DNA from: Erigeron canadensis
Lineage: Eukaryota > Streptophyta > Magnoliopsida > Asterales > Asteraceae
Direction: 5' to 3'
Assembly (NCBI RefSeq): GCF_010389155.1
Contig: NC_057761.1
Span: forward strand, 13,704,501-13,768,500
DNA: 64,000 nt
Part shown: positions 33,808 to 44,834 of the stretch, one piece after another
How the letters are laid out: each line of letters begins with the position of its first letter
Numbering within the stretch: position 1 is the first letter of the stretch
Notes under the pieces: model-generated
What the model was told of the DNA's origin: nothing
Seen by the model: the letters and a program-made list of their open reading frames with translations, nothing else
The model's database searches: none
Translations under genes and position numbers: made by a program

Positions 33808-36076
33808 TGTCACACCCCGACTATGGCAGAAAACTCGGGATGCGATGCATAGTACACACGTGATGAATATTACGTAGAGTAGCTACATGAATACTTAAAT
33901 AACACACATTTCATAGAATTCAAACATAAATATCCAACATAGAGTCAAAATTCAAATAAAACATAGATAAACTCCCACACAGAGGATTAACACTTAGGCA
34001 TTGCCATAGTCTAAACATATAGCAAACATAACAAAACATAAGATATGTAGCTCCAAAACCCTAGTCTGGTCTGCTACAGGTCACCATGCTATGCTTCTTA
34101 GCCACCTCTAATGCGGTTCACATGTTCACCTGAAAGGATACTTAAAAGCGTCAACACAATGGTTGGTGAGTTCGTAGGTTTTGTTAACAAGTATCAAGTA
34201 TGGTGCCAGGTCGAAATATCATCAAGATCCACACAACAATATGGCTATCAACTTACTTATGATAGCAAGAATCAAGTATCTCTATGCCACCAGCACTTAC
34301 GGTATACCAGGCCTAAGGTGCAAGTATCAAGTATCAAGTATCTGGTGCCTCCAACTCCACCATAAGTATCAAGTATCAAGCATCTCAAACTCCAACATAA
34401 GTATCAAGTATCAAGTATCATAGTGCACATCATACAGTACAGTCAAATAGCCATAAATGATGATAGACACAAAGGTACGAGTATCCTTCCACCCCAAAAC
34501 ATATTAAAAGAGGGGCTACGAAACTCACCTGACTGCTAGCAATAAGATCAAGCTACAAAAGATATCAGAAAGGAAGTAACAAGTACGCAGTCAATCTGTT
34601 GCAAGTTATCACAATTAAGTATTCATTCAATATAGGTAAACGTGCTCATAACGTGTCGCCAAGTGTTGACCAAGTTGTCCAAAAGCGTACTAGTTTGACT
34701 TTGACCAGACTTTACGAGTTTGACCAAAGTTGACCAAATCACGAGTTTGACTAAGTTGACCAAATCGACTGAAGTTGACCAAAGTTGACTAAATCGACCA
34801 AAGTTGACCGAAGTTGACTAAACCGACCAAAGTTGACTAAATCGGGGTAGTAATCGAAGTCTGAGGTCTCGATTGAAATTCGAGGTCTTAAATTGATCTT
34901 GAGGTCTTAAATTGAATTTGGGGTCTTATTTCACTAAAAGAGAAAACTAAAATTAAGAGGCTAGATTTAAGAGGCTAAATTTGAGAGGCTAGTAAATCTA
35001 GGGTCTTATTTTGAAAAAACGGGGTCACAAATGAAATACGATGTAACATTTGAAATACGAGGTCGCAAATGAAAATACGAGGTCACATTTGTGATACGAG
35101 GTCGCAAATGGAAATACGAGGTCACATTTGAAATACGAGGCCGCAAACTGGAAATACGAGGTCGCAAATCGGCGGGGTTGTAAACTGAGTTGTTCTTCCC
35201 TAAAATTCATTCTAGAAAACCCTAATCGTTATTTCGATCTGAAAGGTGTTTTTAACATCATATTATACTTTTAGACTCCCTAATATGATGGGAAAACAAT
35301 CCTAAAGTCGGAAACTCGAAAAACGGTCTTAAACTCGAAAACCCATTTGAACAAAGTTTATAAAAAGTATACAAAAATTATTATATCTCAAGATTTTGTT
35401 AACGAAATCACATGAAACTTTGACAAAAGTTGTAATATATGTCTCTAAACGTTTTGGACGTAAAAAAGTTCGATACTTGGCGTGTGTGGTGCGTGTATTA
35501 TAAGAAAAACCGAAAATACCAAAAAGATGAGAACCAAGTGGGTTTTAATTTTATACCTTGAATATGTAAAATATGAGTTTGTAGAGATGTTTAGGACACA
35601 AAAACACTATTGTTAAAGCTAAATTTAAACAAAATAAGGTTTGATTTTTATAAAACTTGATGTAAAATTGGATAGTAATGGTGAGGTAGCAATTTGGGGT
35701 AGCAAAAGAGCGGTAGTAAGGGTTTGTGTGTGTTTTTCTTGGAGGATAAGTTGATGGAATGAGGGTTTTGAGGAGAATAAGAAGTATTTATATGTAGGGC
35801 AAAAATGTAAGGTTTCCATGCTTACTGAAGAATACAATGCCGGACACGTAAATACGATGCCTGACTCAACTACGATGCTACACCAGAAATACGAGGCCAG
35901 GACATAATACGATGCCGAATTTAAAATACGAGGTCGATACACAATTACGGGGTCGTTACACAAATAGGAGGTCGTATTACAAATATGATGTCGATACAAA
36001 ATTACGAGGTCGTGTTTTCAAGTTTTAAAATTTTGATTTGACTAAAATTTTTCGTGGTCAACTCACGGGTGTTACA
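33808..36076 (-). repeat. 5' LTR of chromovirus-like element
   Basis: 2269 bp. On the minus strand it starts TGTAACACCCGTGAGTTGAC and ends GGGGTGTGACA. It contains at least three sets of internal tandem motifs: AAGTATC runs (about 34318-34432), GTTGACCAAA/GACTAAATCGACC units (about 34725-34845), and AAATACGAGGTCGCAAAT units (about 35030-35170, with related TACGAGGTCG units again at 35825-36015). Confidence 0.9.
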
Positions 36077-36348
36077 TAAATTCAATACAAAAATTTTGTG
36101 TCATTGACTCTTTACCTGGTTGTAATATTATTCTAGGTAGGCCTTGGATACACGAGATGAAAGTTGTCCCTTCCACTAACCATCAATGTGTGAAGATCCC
36201 AACTCCGTGGGGGGTGGTAAAGATAAAAGGAGATCAGTAGGACACTAAAGAATGTTATATGGCGTCAATGAAATCTACAACCAAGCCTACTGAAGCATAG
36301 CAATCAAAGAAGAACATCCTTGATGTTGAGGAGCATGGAGATCAGGAT
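36077..36348 (+). pseudogene. Tat 1 protease end and linker
   Basis: Coding resumes after the reversed element with [16 protein letters not shown] and [17 protein letters not shown], the protease C-terminal motif of Tat pol. Stops follow near 36240 and 36298. It corresponds to 42060-42260 in Tat 2. Confidence 0.75.
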
Positions 36349-37300
36349 GTGAAGGAAGTACGAATATCTGCTGTAGATCCTAACGTCAAGGTGTTCATTG
36401 GAAGAAAGATAACGGAGGATCTTGAAAAGGATCTTATAGAGTTTCTAAGCAAAAGAAAATCTACATTTGCTTGGAAACAAGAAGATATGACAGGTATGTC
36501 TAAAGATATTATTACTCACAAGTTAGGAATTGATAAAAGTTTCAGGCCTATACAACAAAAAAGGAGAAAGTTTGCACCAGAAAGGAATGCGATCATTCAA
36601 GAAGATGTTGAAAGACTCTTGAAAGCAAGGATGATAAGGGAAGTCAAATTTCCAGAATGGCTTGCCAATGTTGTAGTGGTGCAAAAGAAGAATGGAAAAT
36701 GGAGAGTCTGTGTGGACTTCACAGATCTCAACAAAGCTTGTCCCAAGGATCCTTTTCCATAAATGCTGACATTTATGGATGCATCTTTGGGATTCCACCA
36801 AATTCAAATGGAGCCCGAGGATCAAGAAGCAACAACCTTCATGAATCCAACACGTATATATTGTTATATTGCTATGCCTTTTGGGTTAAAAAATGCAGGT
36901 GTTACATACCAAAGATTGGTAAACATGATGTTTAAAGACCAACTAGGGATACGATGGAAGTCTACATTGACGACATGGTAGTAAAATCAAAAAAGGCTGA
37001 AGATCACCTCAAGGATCTTGAAGTCGCTTTTAATATCCTGGATCGCTTCAACATGAAATTCAATCCAGCAAAGTGCAACTTTGGAGTAGGTGCTGGAAAA
37101 TTCATAGGTTATCTAGTAACAAAGAGAGGAATAGAAGCAAGTCCAGAACAAATAAAGGCGATCATGGAGCTGAAATCCCCCAGAAGTGTAAAAGATATTC
37201 AAAGATTTACTAGCAGATTGGTAGCTTTGAATAGATTCATATCGAGATCATCAGATAGGTGTAAAGAATTCTATGATATGCTGAAGAAAAATAAGAAATT
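36349..37300 (+). pseudogene. Tat 1 reverse transcriptase
   Basis: Fingers: KKNGKWRVCVDFTDLNKACP. A deletion of about 45 bp relative to Tat 2, with a stop, falls at 36760. Palm: MLTFMDASLGFHQIQM, AMPFGLKNAGVTYQRL, a frame change near 36950, then the catalytic box as YIDDMVVKS. Thumb: CNFGVGAGKFIGYLV and SVKDIQRFTSRLVALNRF. It is inactive because of the deletion and frameshift. Confidence 0.85.
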
Positions 37301-38196
37301 CGAATGGGGTGAAAAACAGGAAAAGGCATTTCAAGCACTAAAGGTGTACCTCTCAACCCCACCTCTACTAATGAAACTGGAGAAAGGTGAGATACTCTTC
37401 TTATACCTCTCACTATCCTCGGAAGCAACAAGCGCAGTGCTCGTCAAAGAGCACGAAGGTAACCAACATCCTGTCTATTATGTTAGTAAAAGTCTATCAA
37501 ATGCTGAAATTAGGTATTCACATTTAGAAAAATTAATATTAGCATTAATAATGGCTTCAACCAAATTTAGGCATTATTTTGAAATACATCCTATACATAT
37601 AAAAACTAATTATCCCATAAAAAGTGTGCTTAAAAAACCAGAATTATCGAGTAGAATGGCTAAATGGTCCATCAAGTTATGTGCGTTTAATATCACTTAT
37701 GAGCCTAGAACTGCTATTAAATCGCAAGCCTTAGCTGATTTTGTGGCTGATTTACCTACAGAAGTTGATTTAGAAGTCAAAATGTTAACTGAAAATAACG
37801 AAAAATGGATATTACATACTGATGGTGCACCGAATGTAGGAGGAATAGGGTTGGGAATCATACTAAAATCGCCATAGGGGGATGTCTTACCTAAATCCAT
37901 TAGTTGTGAATTTATTGATACTAATAATGAAACGGAATATGAAGCTTGAATAGCAGCATTAGAATAAGCAAAAAGTATGAGTATTAAATGCTTGCAAGTT
38001 TATGTGGATTCTTTGCTGTTAGCGAATCATTTTAATGGATGTTACACAGTTAAAGGTGAAAAGTTAATAGCTTACTTAAAAATAGTAAAAACTTTAGCTA
38101 ACAACATTGATTTCTTTAACATAGAATAAGTTCCAAGACAGGAAAATATAGAAGCAGATGCTTTAGCCTACTTAGGATCCTCACTTAGTATCTCAC
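37301..38196 (+). pseudogene. Tat 1 RNase H and second (archaeal-type) RNase H
   Basis: The first RNase H shows LYLSLSSEATSAVLVKEHEG and PVYYVSKSLSNAEIRY. The second starts with WILHTDGAPNVGGIGLGI and continues, through stops near 37875-38130, with LQVYVDSLLLANHF and ENIEADALAYLGSSL. Two consecutive RNase H domains mark the Tat lineage of plant Ty3/gypsy. Confidence 0.8.
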
Positions 38197-38842
38197 TTGA
38201 CACTAAAACACCTGGATTTTGTGAGCCATTATGGCATAAAAATAATTTGTGATAACGGCTCACAATTTATTGGAAGAAGAACAACTGAATTTTGTGAAAG
38301 TTATGGCATAAAAATGATTACATCAACTCCTGTTCACCCTCAAGCCAATGGTCAAGTAGAATCATGTAATAAGATCATCGTCAATAATCTTAAAAAAAAG
38401 ATTAAAAGGTAAGAAGGGATTATGGGCAGAAGAGTTGCCATTTGTACTTTGGTCTGACGGAACTACTGTCAAATGATGATACCAACAGCAAGATGCAGTT
38501 TACAAACAGATCAAGATAATAATCAAGCATTATTTAAAGATCTTGACTTGGTTGATGAGCTAAGAGAAGCTGCAAAAATTCTCATAGCTACATATCAACA
38601 TCAAATAGCAAAAGCATACAACAAGAATATTAGAATCAGAAGATTCAAAGTTGGAGACTTAGTATTAAGAAAAGCTTTCAAAAATACTACGAAAACGCTG
38701 ATGGAAAGCTTGCTCCAAAATGGGAAGGTCCTTACTTCATACATTCAGAAGCAGGTAAAGGATCTTATTGGCTCCAAGAGCCTAAAGGTAGAATGATTCC
38801 AAGAGCATGGAATGCAATCCATCTCAAAGCTTACTATCAATA
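38197..38842 (+). pseudogene. Tat 1 integrase remnants
   Basis: Core piece: IICDNGSQFIGRRTTEF and VHPQANGQVESCNKIIVNNL, holding the second Asp and the Glu region. The zinc domain and first Asp are deleted. The C-terminal piece from 38473 has IRIRRFKVGDLVLRK and ends, after a frameshift, near YWLQEPKGRMIPRAWNA with a stop at about 38842. Confidence 0.75.
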
Positions 38843-39615
38843 GAATATTGTTATCACTATAACAATAATACTAACTTCAGCATCGAAGTGGGGATAACCA
38901 AAAGGTTAATGTCTATTCTAGTTGTATTTTGTCTTGGCATTCTAATGCACGATCATCAACATTCAAGATCCTAACAAACAAGGATTACAAGCTGCTATCC
39001 ATATTACAAATCCAAAGTCGAGACAACTTTACATAAGTCTATGATCCTACAAACGGATTACAGTGGGTTGAACAAAAATTTCAATCCTAGGTTGAAGGGC
39101 TCACCTTCTCAAACGTCAAGGTTAACATTACACCTCATTTTGCCTGGGTCGCACGTAATTAATTATTAATTATGGGAAACCCTCGTGATTAAGAACTTTC
39201 TAACGGTTGTTGATAATATACTATCAACTAATTTGGTTTGTGATCATGAATGGTCACCTAAAAGAATAGGCATAATCTCTCTATTAAATTCTAAACATTT
39301 GACAAAAAGAATTGCTCAATCAACTAATGAATGGTTTAAATACGTGGATTTCCTTTTCATTGTCTTGAAACAGGGAATTGAAATTCAATAAGTATCGATC
39401 TTCACAAAGGTATGCAATATTAAAGCTTTAAAAACTTTGATATGTAGGATATGCTCAAAGCATGGAAATAAAGGTACGTTATTATAAACAAAAGATTATT
39501 TCGATTAGCATAACTGAGTAGTAGTTTACAAAATAATTATATACAAACTACTACTGAAACTAAAACTAGTGGACTTGACCCATACCATTATTCTCCATAC
39601 CTAACCCTGGAAGTT
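38843..39615. other. Tat 1 3' non-coding region
   Basis: No frame is supported here. A GTCGCACGT segment near 39149 recurs in the 3' regions of Tat 3 (51030 and 51130), so this is a conserved non-coding part of the lineage. Confidence 0.5.
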
Positions 39616-40058
39616 CTAAAAATGCGAGCCTCCTTTGAGAATCTCGTTAGCAATACCGGTGTTGACATCAGGGTACTTGTCCTTTAGAATCTTCACCACT
39701 GACTTCATATAGACGATCTCGTCTTTAGTTTCCTTCAGTTCCTCACGAGTCCGATTGATCTTAGCTTAGGTTTGAAGGATTTCTCCTTTAAGAGCCTGAA
39801 GATCAACTCCTTATTTGCTAATGATTTTAATGGTTAGATCTTGTTGAGATAAGAAGATAGACTTGGACGCCATAAAGCAAAAAATGATATCTCTGAGAAG
39901 TTTGGTGTTCAGTTTTGACTGTTCATCATATCGATTGGTGATCTCCTCGAGATGCTGTAAAATACAGAAGATATAAACAACATTATAGAAAAATATCAAG
40001 AGAAAAAGAAGATCTTTACCTTGTTATTCCAAACGGGGGCAGAAGATGAAGATGCCAT
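39616..40058 (-). pseudogene. Antisense small gene of Tat 1, one intron, coiled coil
   Basis: Exon 1 (40020-40058) encodes MASSSSAPVWNNK. A 65-nt intron (39955-40019) begins GTAAAG and ends TTTTACAG. Exon 2 (39616-39954, 113 codons with stop) encodes a Lys/Glu-rich helical protein with HLEEITNRYDEQSKLN, INRTREELKETKDEIVYMK and a C-terminal ILKDKYPDVN. The phase is 0. Two in-frame TAA codons fall in exon 2, so this copy is dead. It sits between pol and the 3' LTR, opposite to the element. A homologue with the same structure is at 46018-46434. Antisense extra reading frames are known in Tat-lineage elements; the function is unknown. Confidence 0.7.
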
Positions 40059-40160
40059 TTTTCGAGGATAAAAGTTTTTCTTTTAGAAGAAAGAGCTTTA
40101 GAGATTTTTGGAAAAAATAAAAATGAAATTTATGGGGAGGCGGTTTGGAAGTAAAAAGGG

Positions 40161-40170
40161 TTTAAATATA
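40161..40170 (-). promoter_or_regulatory. Possible TATA box for antisense gene
   Basis: The minus strand reads TATATTTAAA about 105 bp before the antisense gene's ATG, followed by a pyrimidine-rich stretch typical of plant 5' UTRs. This is a motif match only. Confidence 0.35.
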
Positions 40171-40393
40171 CAAGGACATATGGAGTCATGGGAGACAAAA
40201 GGATAGGTTAACGTCTCATCACAGCCAAGTAAATTAATTTTTACATCATTACGCTACTGTAGCTCTGTAACGCGCCCCCTGGATTATTAAATTAATGGGA
40301 GATACGATCGTGACTCTAGTTACAAAACTAGATGAGATACTTCTATAAGACATTAAGAAATTTATATCTGCTTAACATAAAGTCAAAATATAA

Positions 40394-40406
40394 ATTTGGG
40401 GACAAT
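40394..40406 (+). other. Tat polypurine tract
   Basis: ATTTGGGGACAAT lies immediately before the LTR start TGTTTGGGG. The same TTTTTGGGGACAAT occurs before the LTR at 51909. Confidence 0.75.
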
Positions 40407-41264
40407 TGTTTGGGGTCAGATTTTCTATAATTAGGATCCTAGCCAAAGACATTGCTAACATAAGTTTCATTTGTACATGATAATACTTTTTGTACTATGC
40501 AGGATCCTAAGTTCAATATCAAGATCCAGGATGTACAAGACATCTCCAGCGGTCGAAAATATGTCAACAGCTATTTGACGGAAGAGTAAACAAGCAATCC
40601 CGAGAATATTGCAACTGACTTGGAGAATAAACGTGTCAAAGAAGACTCAACGTCTATTTTACAAATTCAACACGTTGAGAAGGTTCACACGGAAGATCTC
40701 GGATAATTCGGGGAATTAGTTAGATTTTTGCATTATAAATAAGGGGTGATTGATAGAAGTTAGATATCTGCTCACACTTGTATTCACACACACTTAATCA
40801 CTGCATTCTTATTTTCATTAGCTCGATCAATCCACTCTCATTCTCGTTGTATTATAATCAACCAAAATAATAATAAAAGTATTAAGGAAGGATCGATTGA
40901 ATCCTCCCGGGGTTTTTTACCTAAGATCACTTAACTGGATCAAAGGTTTTTACTCGTCAACAAAATTCTGGTGTTATTATTCTTTACCGCATTTTCTTTA
41001 TCGCATTACTTAAACGCTTTAGTTTTAATCTGCATTACTTTACGTTATCTTCAACCGTTTTCTTAATTACTCGAAGTATTTCTATCTCAAAGATCTTCTT
41101 AAAACTCTTTTTAAACCTAAACTCATAGTTTAGTAATTTTTCTTAAGAAAACTTTCCTTTTTTATTGAAGATCCTAAAACACCAAACCCCACTTACAAAT
41201 CTTCGGTTCTTGAGTCGTTTAAAATCCTTTCTAAAATATTCATAGGTAATTTTTTACCGAAACA
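40407..41264 (+). repeat. Tat LTR shared by elements 1 and 2
   Basis: 858 bp, starting TGTTTGGGG and ending ACCGAAACA. It has a TATA box (ATTATAAATA, about 40732) and a poly(A)-signal-like AATAAAAG near 40870. It is preceded by a PPT, so it is the 3' LTR of Tat 1. It is followed directly by Tat 2 gag without a primer binding site or leader. Related LTRs are at 44835-45766 (-), 47365-48432 and 51909-52991. Confidence 0.75.
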
Positions 41265-42260
41265 ATGGGAAGCAGGAGTCAAGGGCCTAAAAGTCAAGAG
41301 ATCAGAGTTCATGATCTCGAAGCGCCAAAAAATTCCCCCATGAAAAACAGGAGTGTCAATTTTGGAGGAACGGGGACCCATGGGACATTAGCCTCTCAGT
41401 CAATGGATCATTTATTCTCTACTACCCCTCCAAAGCCTGGATCAGCTTCCTTCTTTCATGCAGGAAATAGTTCAAATAATAACGACAATAATAATAATAA
41501 TAATAAAACACCTCTGTCATCTACTATGGCTCCAGGTTTAAATACTTCCTCTTTTAATTGCGAAAATAATGCTAACAATATGCAGGATAATACAGCGAAT
41601 GCGTATTTAGCGAGATAATTGTAGAAAATCAAGGAACTAATTTCGACAGTTCTAGGATATTGTCAGCCAAATCTAGAAGCAGATCTATCCTCGTACAGAC
41701 TTTCCAGATTTATACCAGCTATTGCGAATGTGGAAATTACCAAGAAGTGTCCACAGGAACATGTGGCGCAATACTTGGAGAAAATGGAAACAGTCCCAAT
41801 CCCAACAGACTTAAGAGAAGCATGTTTATGTAAAGGTTTTGGGGCTACGTTATCAGGAGCAGCCCTGAAGTGGTTGCTTAATATGTGGCTAACCCTTTTT
41901 TGCGCAAGATCTTAATTGATAATGGCAGTTCAGTCAATATCATAAGAAATTGGTGGGAAATCCACAGTTCTCATTGGTTTCAGTAGAGAAACTAAAAATA
42001 CTTATGGCAAAATCAAATTGCTATTTTATATCGAAGGGGTAAATTCAATGTAAAAAATTTGTGTCATTGAATCTTTACCTGATTGTAATATTATTTTAGG
42101 TAGGCCTTGGATACATGAAATAAAAGTTGTTCCTTCGACTTCTCATCAATGTGTGAAGATCCCAACTCCTTGGGGGGTGGGGGGTGAAGATAAAAGGAGA
42201 CCAGCAGGATGCTAAAGAATGTTATATGGCATCGATGAAATCTACAACCAAGCCTACTGA
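41265..42260 (+). pseudogene. Tat 2 gag fused to protease remnant
   Basis: IRVHDLEAPKNSPMKNRSVN, an Asn-rich stretch encoded by AAT repeats (about 41478-41508), and HVAQYLEKMETVPIPTDLRE are gag. At about 41883 the capsid sequence KWLLN joins straight to protease sequence (after a frame change, FLRKILIDNGSSVNII), so several hundred codons are missing. The LGRPWIHE protease end lies near 42100. Stops are frequent. Confidence 0.75.
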
Positions 42261-42329
42261 AGCATAGCAATTAAAGAAGAACATCTTCGATGTCAGAGAA
42301 TGTGAAGATCGAGATGTGAAAGAAACGCT

Positions 42330-43000
42330 GATATCAAGTGAAGATCCTAACATCAAGGTATTCATCGGAAAGAAGATAGCAGAGGATCTTGAAAAGGATC
42401 TCGTTGAGTTTCTAAGCCAGAGGAGATCTACGTTCACTTGAAAACAAAAAGATATGACAGGTATTTCTAAAGATATTATTACTCATAAATTAGGGCTTGA
42501 TAAAAGTTTCAGGCCTATCCAACAAAAAAGAAGAAAGTTCGCACCAGAAAGAAATGCGATCATTCAAGAGGATGTCGAAAGACTTTTGAAAGCAATGATG
42601 ATAGGGGAAGTGAAGTTCCACAATGGCTAGCAAATTTCGTAGTTGTGCAGAAGAAGAATGGAAAATGGAGGGTCTGTGTAAACTTTACAGATCTCAATAA
42701 GGCCTGCCCAAAGGATCCTTTCCCATTGCCACATATAGATGCGATGATAGACGCTACAACTGGGCATAATATGCTGACATTCATGGATGCATCTTCGGGA
42801 TTTCAACAAATTCAAATGGAACCTGAATATCAAGAAGCGACAACTTTCATGACTCCAACAAGTATATATTGTTACGCTGCTATGCCTTTTGGATAAAAAA
42901 AATGCAGGCGCGACATACCAAAGGTTGGTGAATATGATGTTCAAATATCAATTGGGGGATATGATGGAAGTTTACATTGATGATATAACTGGGTTAAATC
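42330..43000 (+). pseudogene. Tat 2 reverse transcriptase, truncated
   Basis: KKNGKWRVCVNFTDLNKACP, PLPHIDAMIDATTGHNMLTF, DASSGFQQIQMEPEYQEATT and the YIDDI box near 42973 are present. Directly after the box the sequence jumps to the second RNase H, so the RT thumb and first RNase H are deleted. One frame change lies near 42893. Confidence 0.8.
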
Positions 43001-43002
43001 TC

Positions 43003-43602
43003 AAGGATCTTGAAGTTAAAATGTTAACTGAAAATAATGAAAAGTGGATATTACATACTTATGGTGTAGCAAATGTAAGAGGTTTAGGATTAGGAATCAT
43101 ACTAAAATCGCCACAGGGGGATATATTACCTCAATCTATAAGTTGAGAATTTACTACTACTAATAATGAAACAGATAATGAAGCTTTAATAGCAGGATTA
43201 GAATTAATTAAAAATATGGGTATCAAATGTTTGCAAGTTTATGTAGATTCATTGTCGTTAGCAAATTATTTTAATGGATCTTATGTAGTTAAAGCTGAAA
43301 AATTAATGGCATATTTAGAAATAGTAAAGAATTTAGCTAAAAATTATAATTCCTTTAGCATAGAACAAGTTCCAAGACAGAAAAATATAGAAGCAGGTGC
43401 CTTAGCTTACTTAGGATCCTCACTTAACATTCCCCCTGATACCAAGATACCTATAATAAAAATAATGAAACCGACCATAGAAACTTTACAAGTTAAAGCA
43501 GTTGATAATCAAGCATCTGAAGAATCCAGTTCTGGGGACAATTCAAGATGTGAAATTAACCCAATTATGAAATATTTGCAAGAAGGAATTATCCCAGAAT
43601 AA
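43003..43602 (+). pseudogene. Tat 2 archaeal-type RNase H
   Basis: KWILHTYGVANVRGLGLGII (the usual Asp is replaced by Tyr), a stop near 43145, then LQVYVDSLSLANYFNGSY, SFSIEQVPRQKNIEAGALAY and the linker to integrase. The loss of the first catalytic Asp and the stop make it inactive. Confidence 0.75.
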
Positions 43603-44067
43603 GAAAATCATAGAGCCTTCAAAACAAAGGTATCATACTACTCTATTATACAAAATAGATTATACTTGCAGGTCCATACTTAAGGTGTTTTGAAAAAGAA
43701 GAAGCACAAGAGGTGATGAGGGAGATACATGATGGAGAGTGCGGAAATCTTTCTAGAGCCAGGGCATTACGCAGTAAAATAGTCCGAACAGGATATTATT
43801 GGCCTACAATGGACAGAGATACAAAAGACTATGTGAAGAAATGTGATGGTTGCCAAAGGCATGGTAACATATATCATCAGCCAGCTAAACTAATGTACCC
43901 TATTGTTTCTTCTTGGCCCTTCATGAAATGGGGAATGGATATAGTTGGACCAATGCTGAAGCACCTTGTGAAAAGAGATTCATGTTAGCAATGACAGATT
44001 ATTTCTCAAAGTGGATAGAAGCAGAAGCTTTTGCTCAAGTGGAGGAAACATAAGTAATCTCTTTCAT
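43603..44067 (+). pseudogene. Tat 2 integrase N-terminal part
   Basis: EIHDGECGNLSRARALRSKI, VRTGYYWPTMDRDTKDYVKK, CDGCQRHGNIYHQPA and WPFMKWGMDIVGPM give the zinc-binding domain and the first core Asp. A stop near 43986 follows, and Tat sequence ends at about 44067, where reversed Athila gag begins. Confidence 0.8.
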
Positions 44068-44079
44068 CAAAGAAAATAA

Positions 44080-44806
44080 GAATGTTCTCATCCAACTGAG
44101 TTCTAGGACTGGGACACTTTCTCAGCAACTCCTTCAACCTCTTCCAAGCATCAACCATGTCCTCGTCCTTCGCTTGCTTAAACGCCCTAATCTCGAGCTT
44201 CAACGTCTCCACTAATTGAGCTGGAAAGAACCGCTCAATGAAAGCTTCTCTTAACTCATCCCATGTCTCAAAAATGTTCTCCTCCAAATCATCATACCAA
44301 TCGGCTGCTTGTCCAATTAGAGACAACGGAAATAACTCAAGCTTCACATACTGCTCTTGTCCTGCTCCATACTTGTACAACCTACACACTTTCTCAAACT
44401 TCTCGATATGATCATACGAATCCCACTTCAAAACCTCGTCAAACTAATTTGATTCAACATGATTCAAGTGATTTCCTTTGACGTTGAAGTTCGGTGTGGT
44501 GGGTGGAGATCGAATGGCTGAGCCCCTATTTGGTGCAATGACTCGAGCACTCTCTCCTATGGTCCTATCAAAATGGTGAATTTCCTCGCCCATGGGTGAA
44601 TTCGGTTCTGAGTTATGCGGCGAGTTTGGTGGAGTTGGTTGTTTATTCCCTATTTTCACTTCTAAATCACCTCTTTTTGACGGTGAACCTATTTTGACCG
44701 GTGTAATGGGTACGGTTTGATTTGGTTTCCTTCTGCGTTTCTTGATTTTTCCGGGATTAGACTGAAGGCTCACTAGTGGTAAACCAGCATACCTCTCGTT
44801 CATCAA
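44080..44806 (-). pseudogene. gag: Athila-type gag N-terminal fragment, reversed
   Basis: The start at 44804-44806 gives MMNERYAGLPLVSLQSNPGK, matching the Athila gag start at 2233. After a stop near 44443 the capsid domain follows (YDHIEKFEKVCRLYKYGAG, FPLSLIGQAADWYDDLEEN, ETWDELREAFIERFFPAQL). It ends at about 44080 against Tat 2 integrase. Upstream (to the right) it is joined to a reversed Tat LTR without an Athila PBS. Confidence 0.8.
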
Positions 44807-44834
44807 CTATCTAAACCTGAAAACATAGACAAAG

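Larger units (their letters stand above)
28972..36076 (-). mobile_element. Chromovirus-like Ty3/gypsy element, 3'-truncated
   Basis: On the minus strand the order is a 2.27-kb 5' LTR (33808-36076), tRNA-Met PBS, leader, gag with two zinc knuckles, protease, RT, RNase H and integrase N-terminus. A 70-bp piece of the 3' LTR end follows. Everything between the integrase core and that LTR end is deleted. It is inserted in the protease of Tat element 1, whose frame resumes on the other side. Flanking pentamers TAATC and TAAAT match only partly. It is Tekay/Del-like by gag and PBS, but with no chromodomain left the lineage is not proven. Confidence 0.85.
27158..40406 (+). mobile_element. Tat-lineage Ty3/gypsy element 1, split by another gypsy element
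   Basis: The coding order is gag, zinc-binding stretch, protease, RT, RNase H, second (archaeal-type) RNase H and integrase. It is followed by a long 3' region with an antisense gene and the PPT before the LTR at 40407. The extra RNase H is diagnostic for the Tat lineage. The protease is interrupted at 28971 and resumes at 36077 around a reversed chromovirus-like element. No 5' LTR is recognisable upstream of 27158, where the copia element sits. Many stops and deletions are present. Confidence 0.85.
41265..44067 (+). mobile_element. Tat-lineage element 2, internal remnant
   Basis: Gag begins immediately after the LTR. Gag is then fused to protease, RT is fused to the second RNase H, and integrase ends at about 44067, where reversed Athila sequence follows. 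The gag is nearly that of Tat 1. Large internal deletions and many stops are present. With the LTR on its left it forms a Tat 1 - LTR - Tat 2 tandem. Confidence 0.8.
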
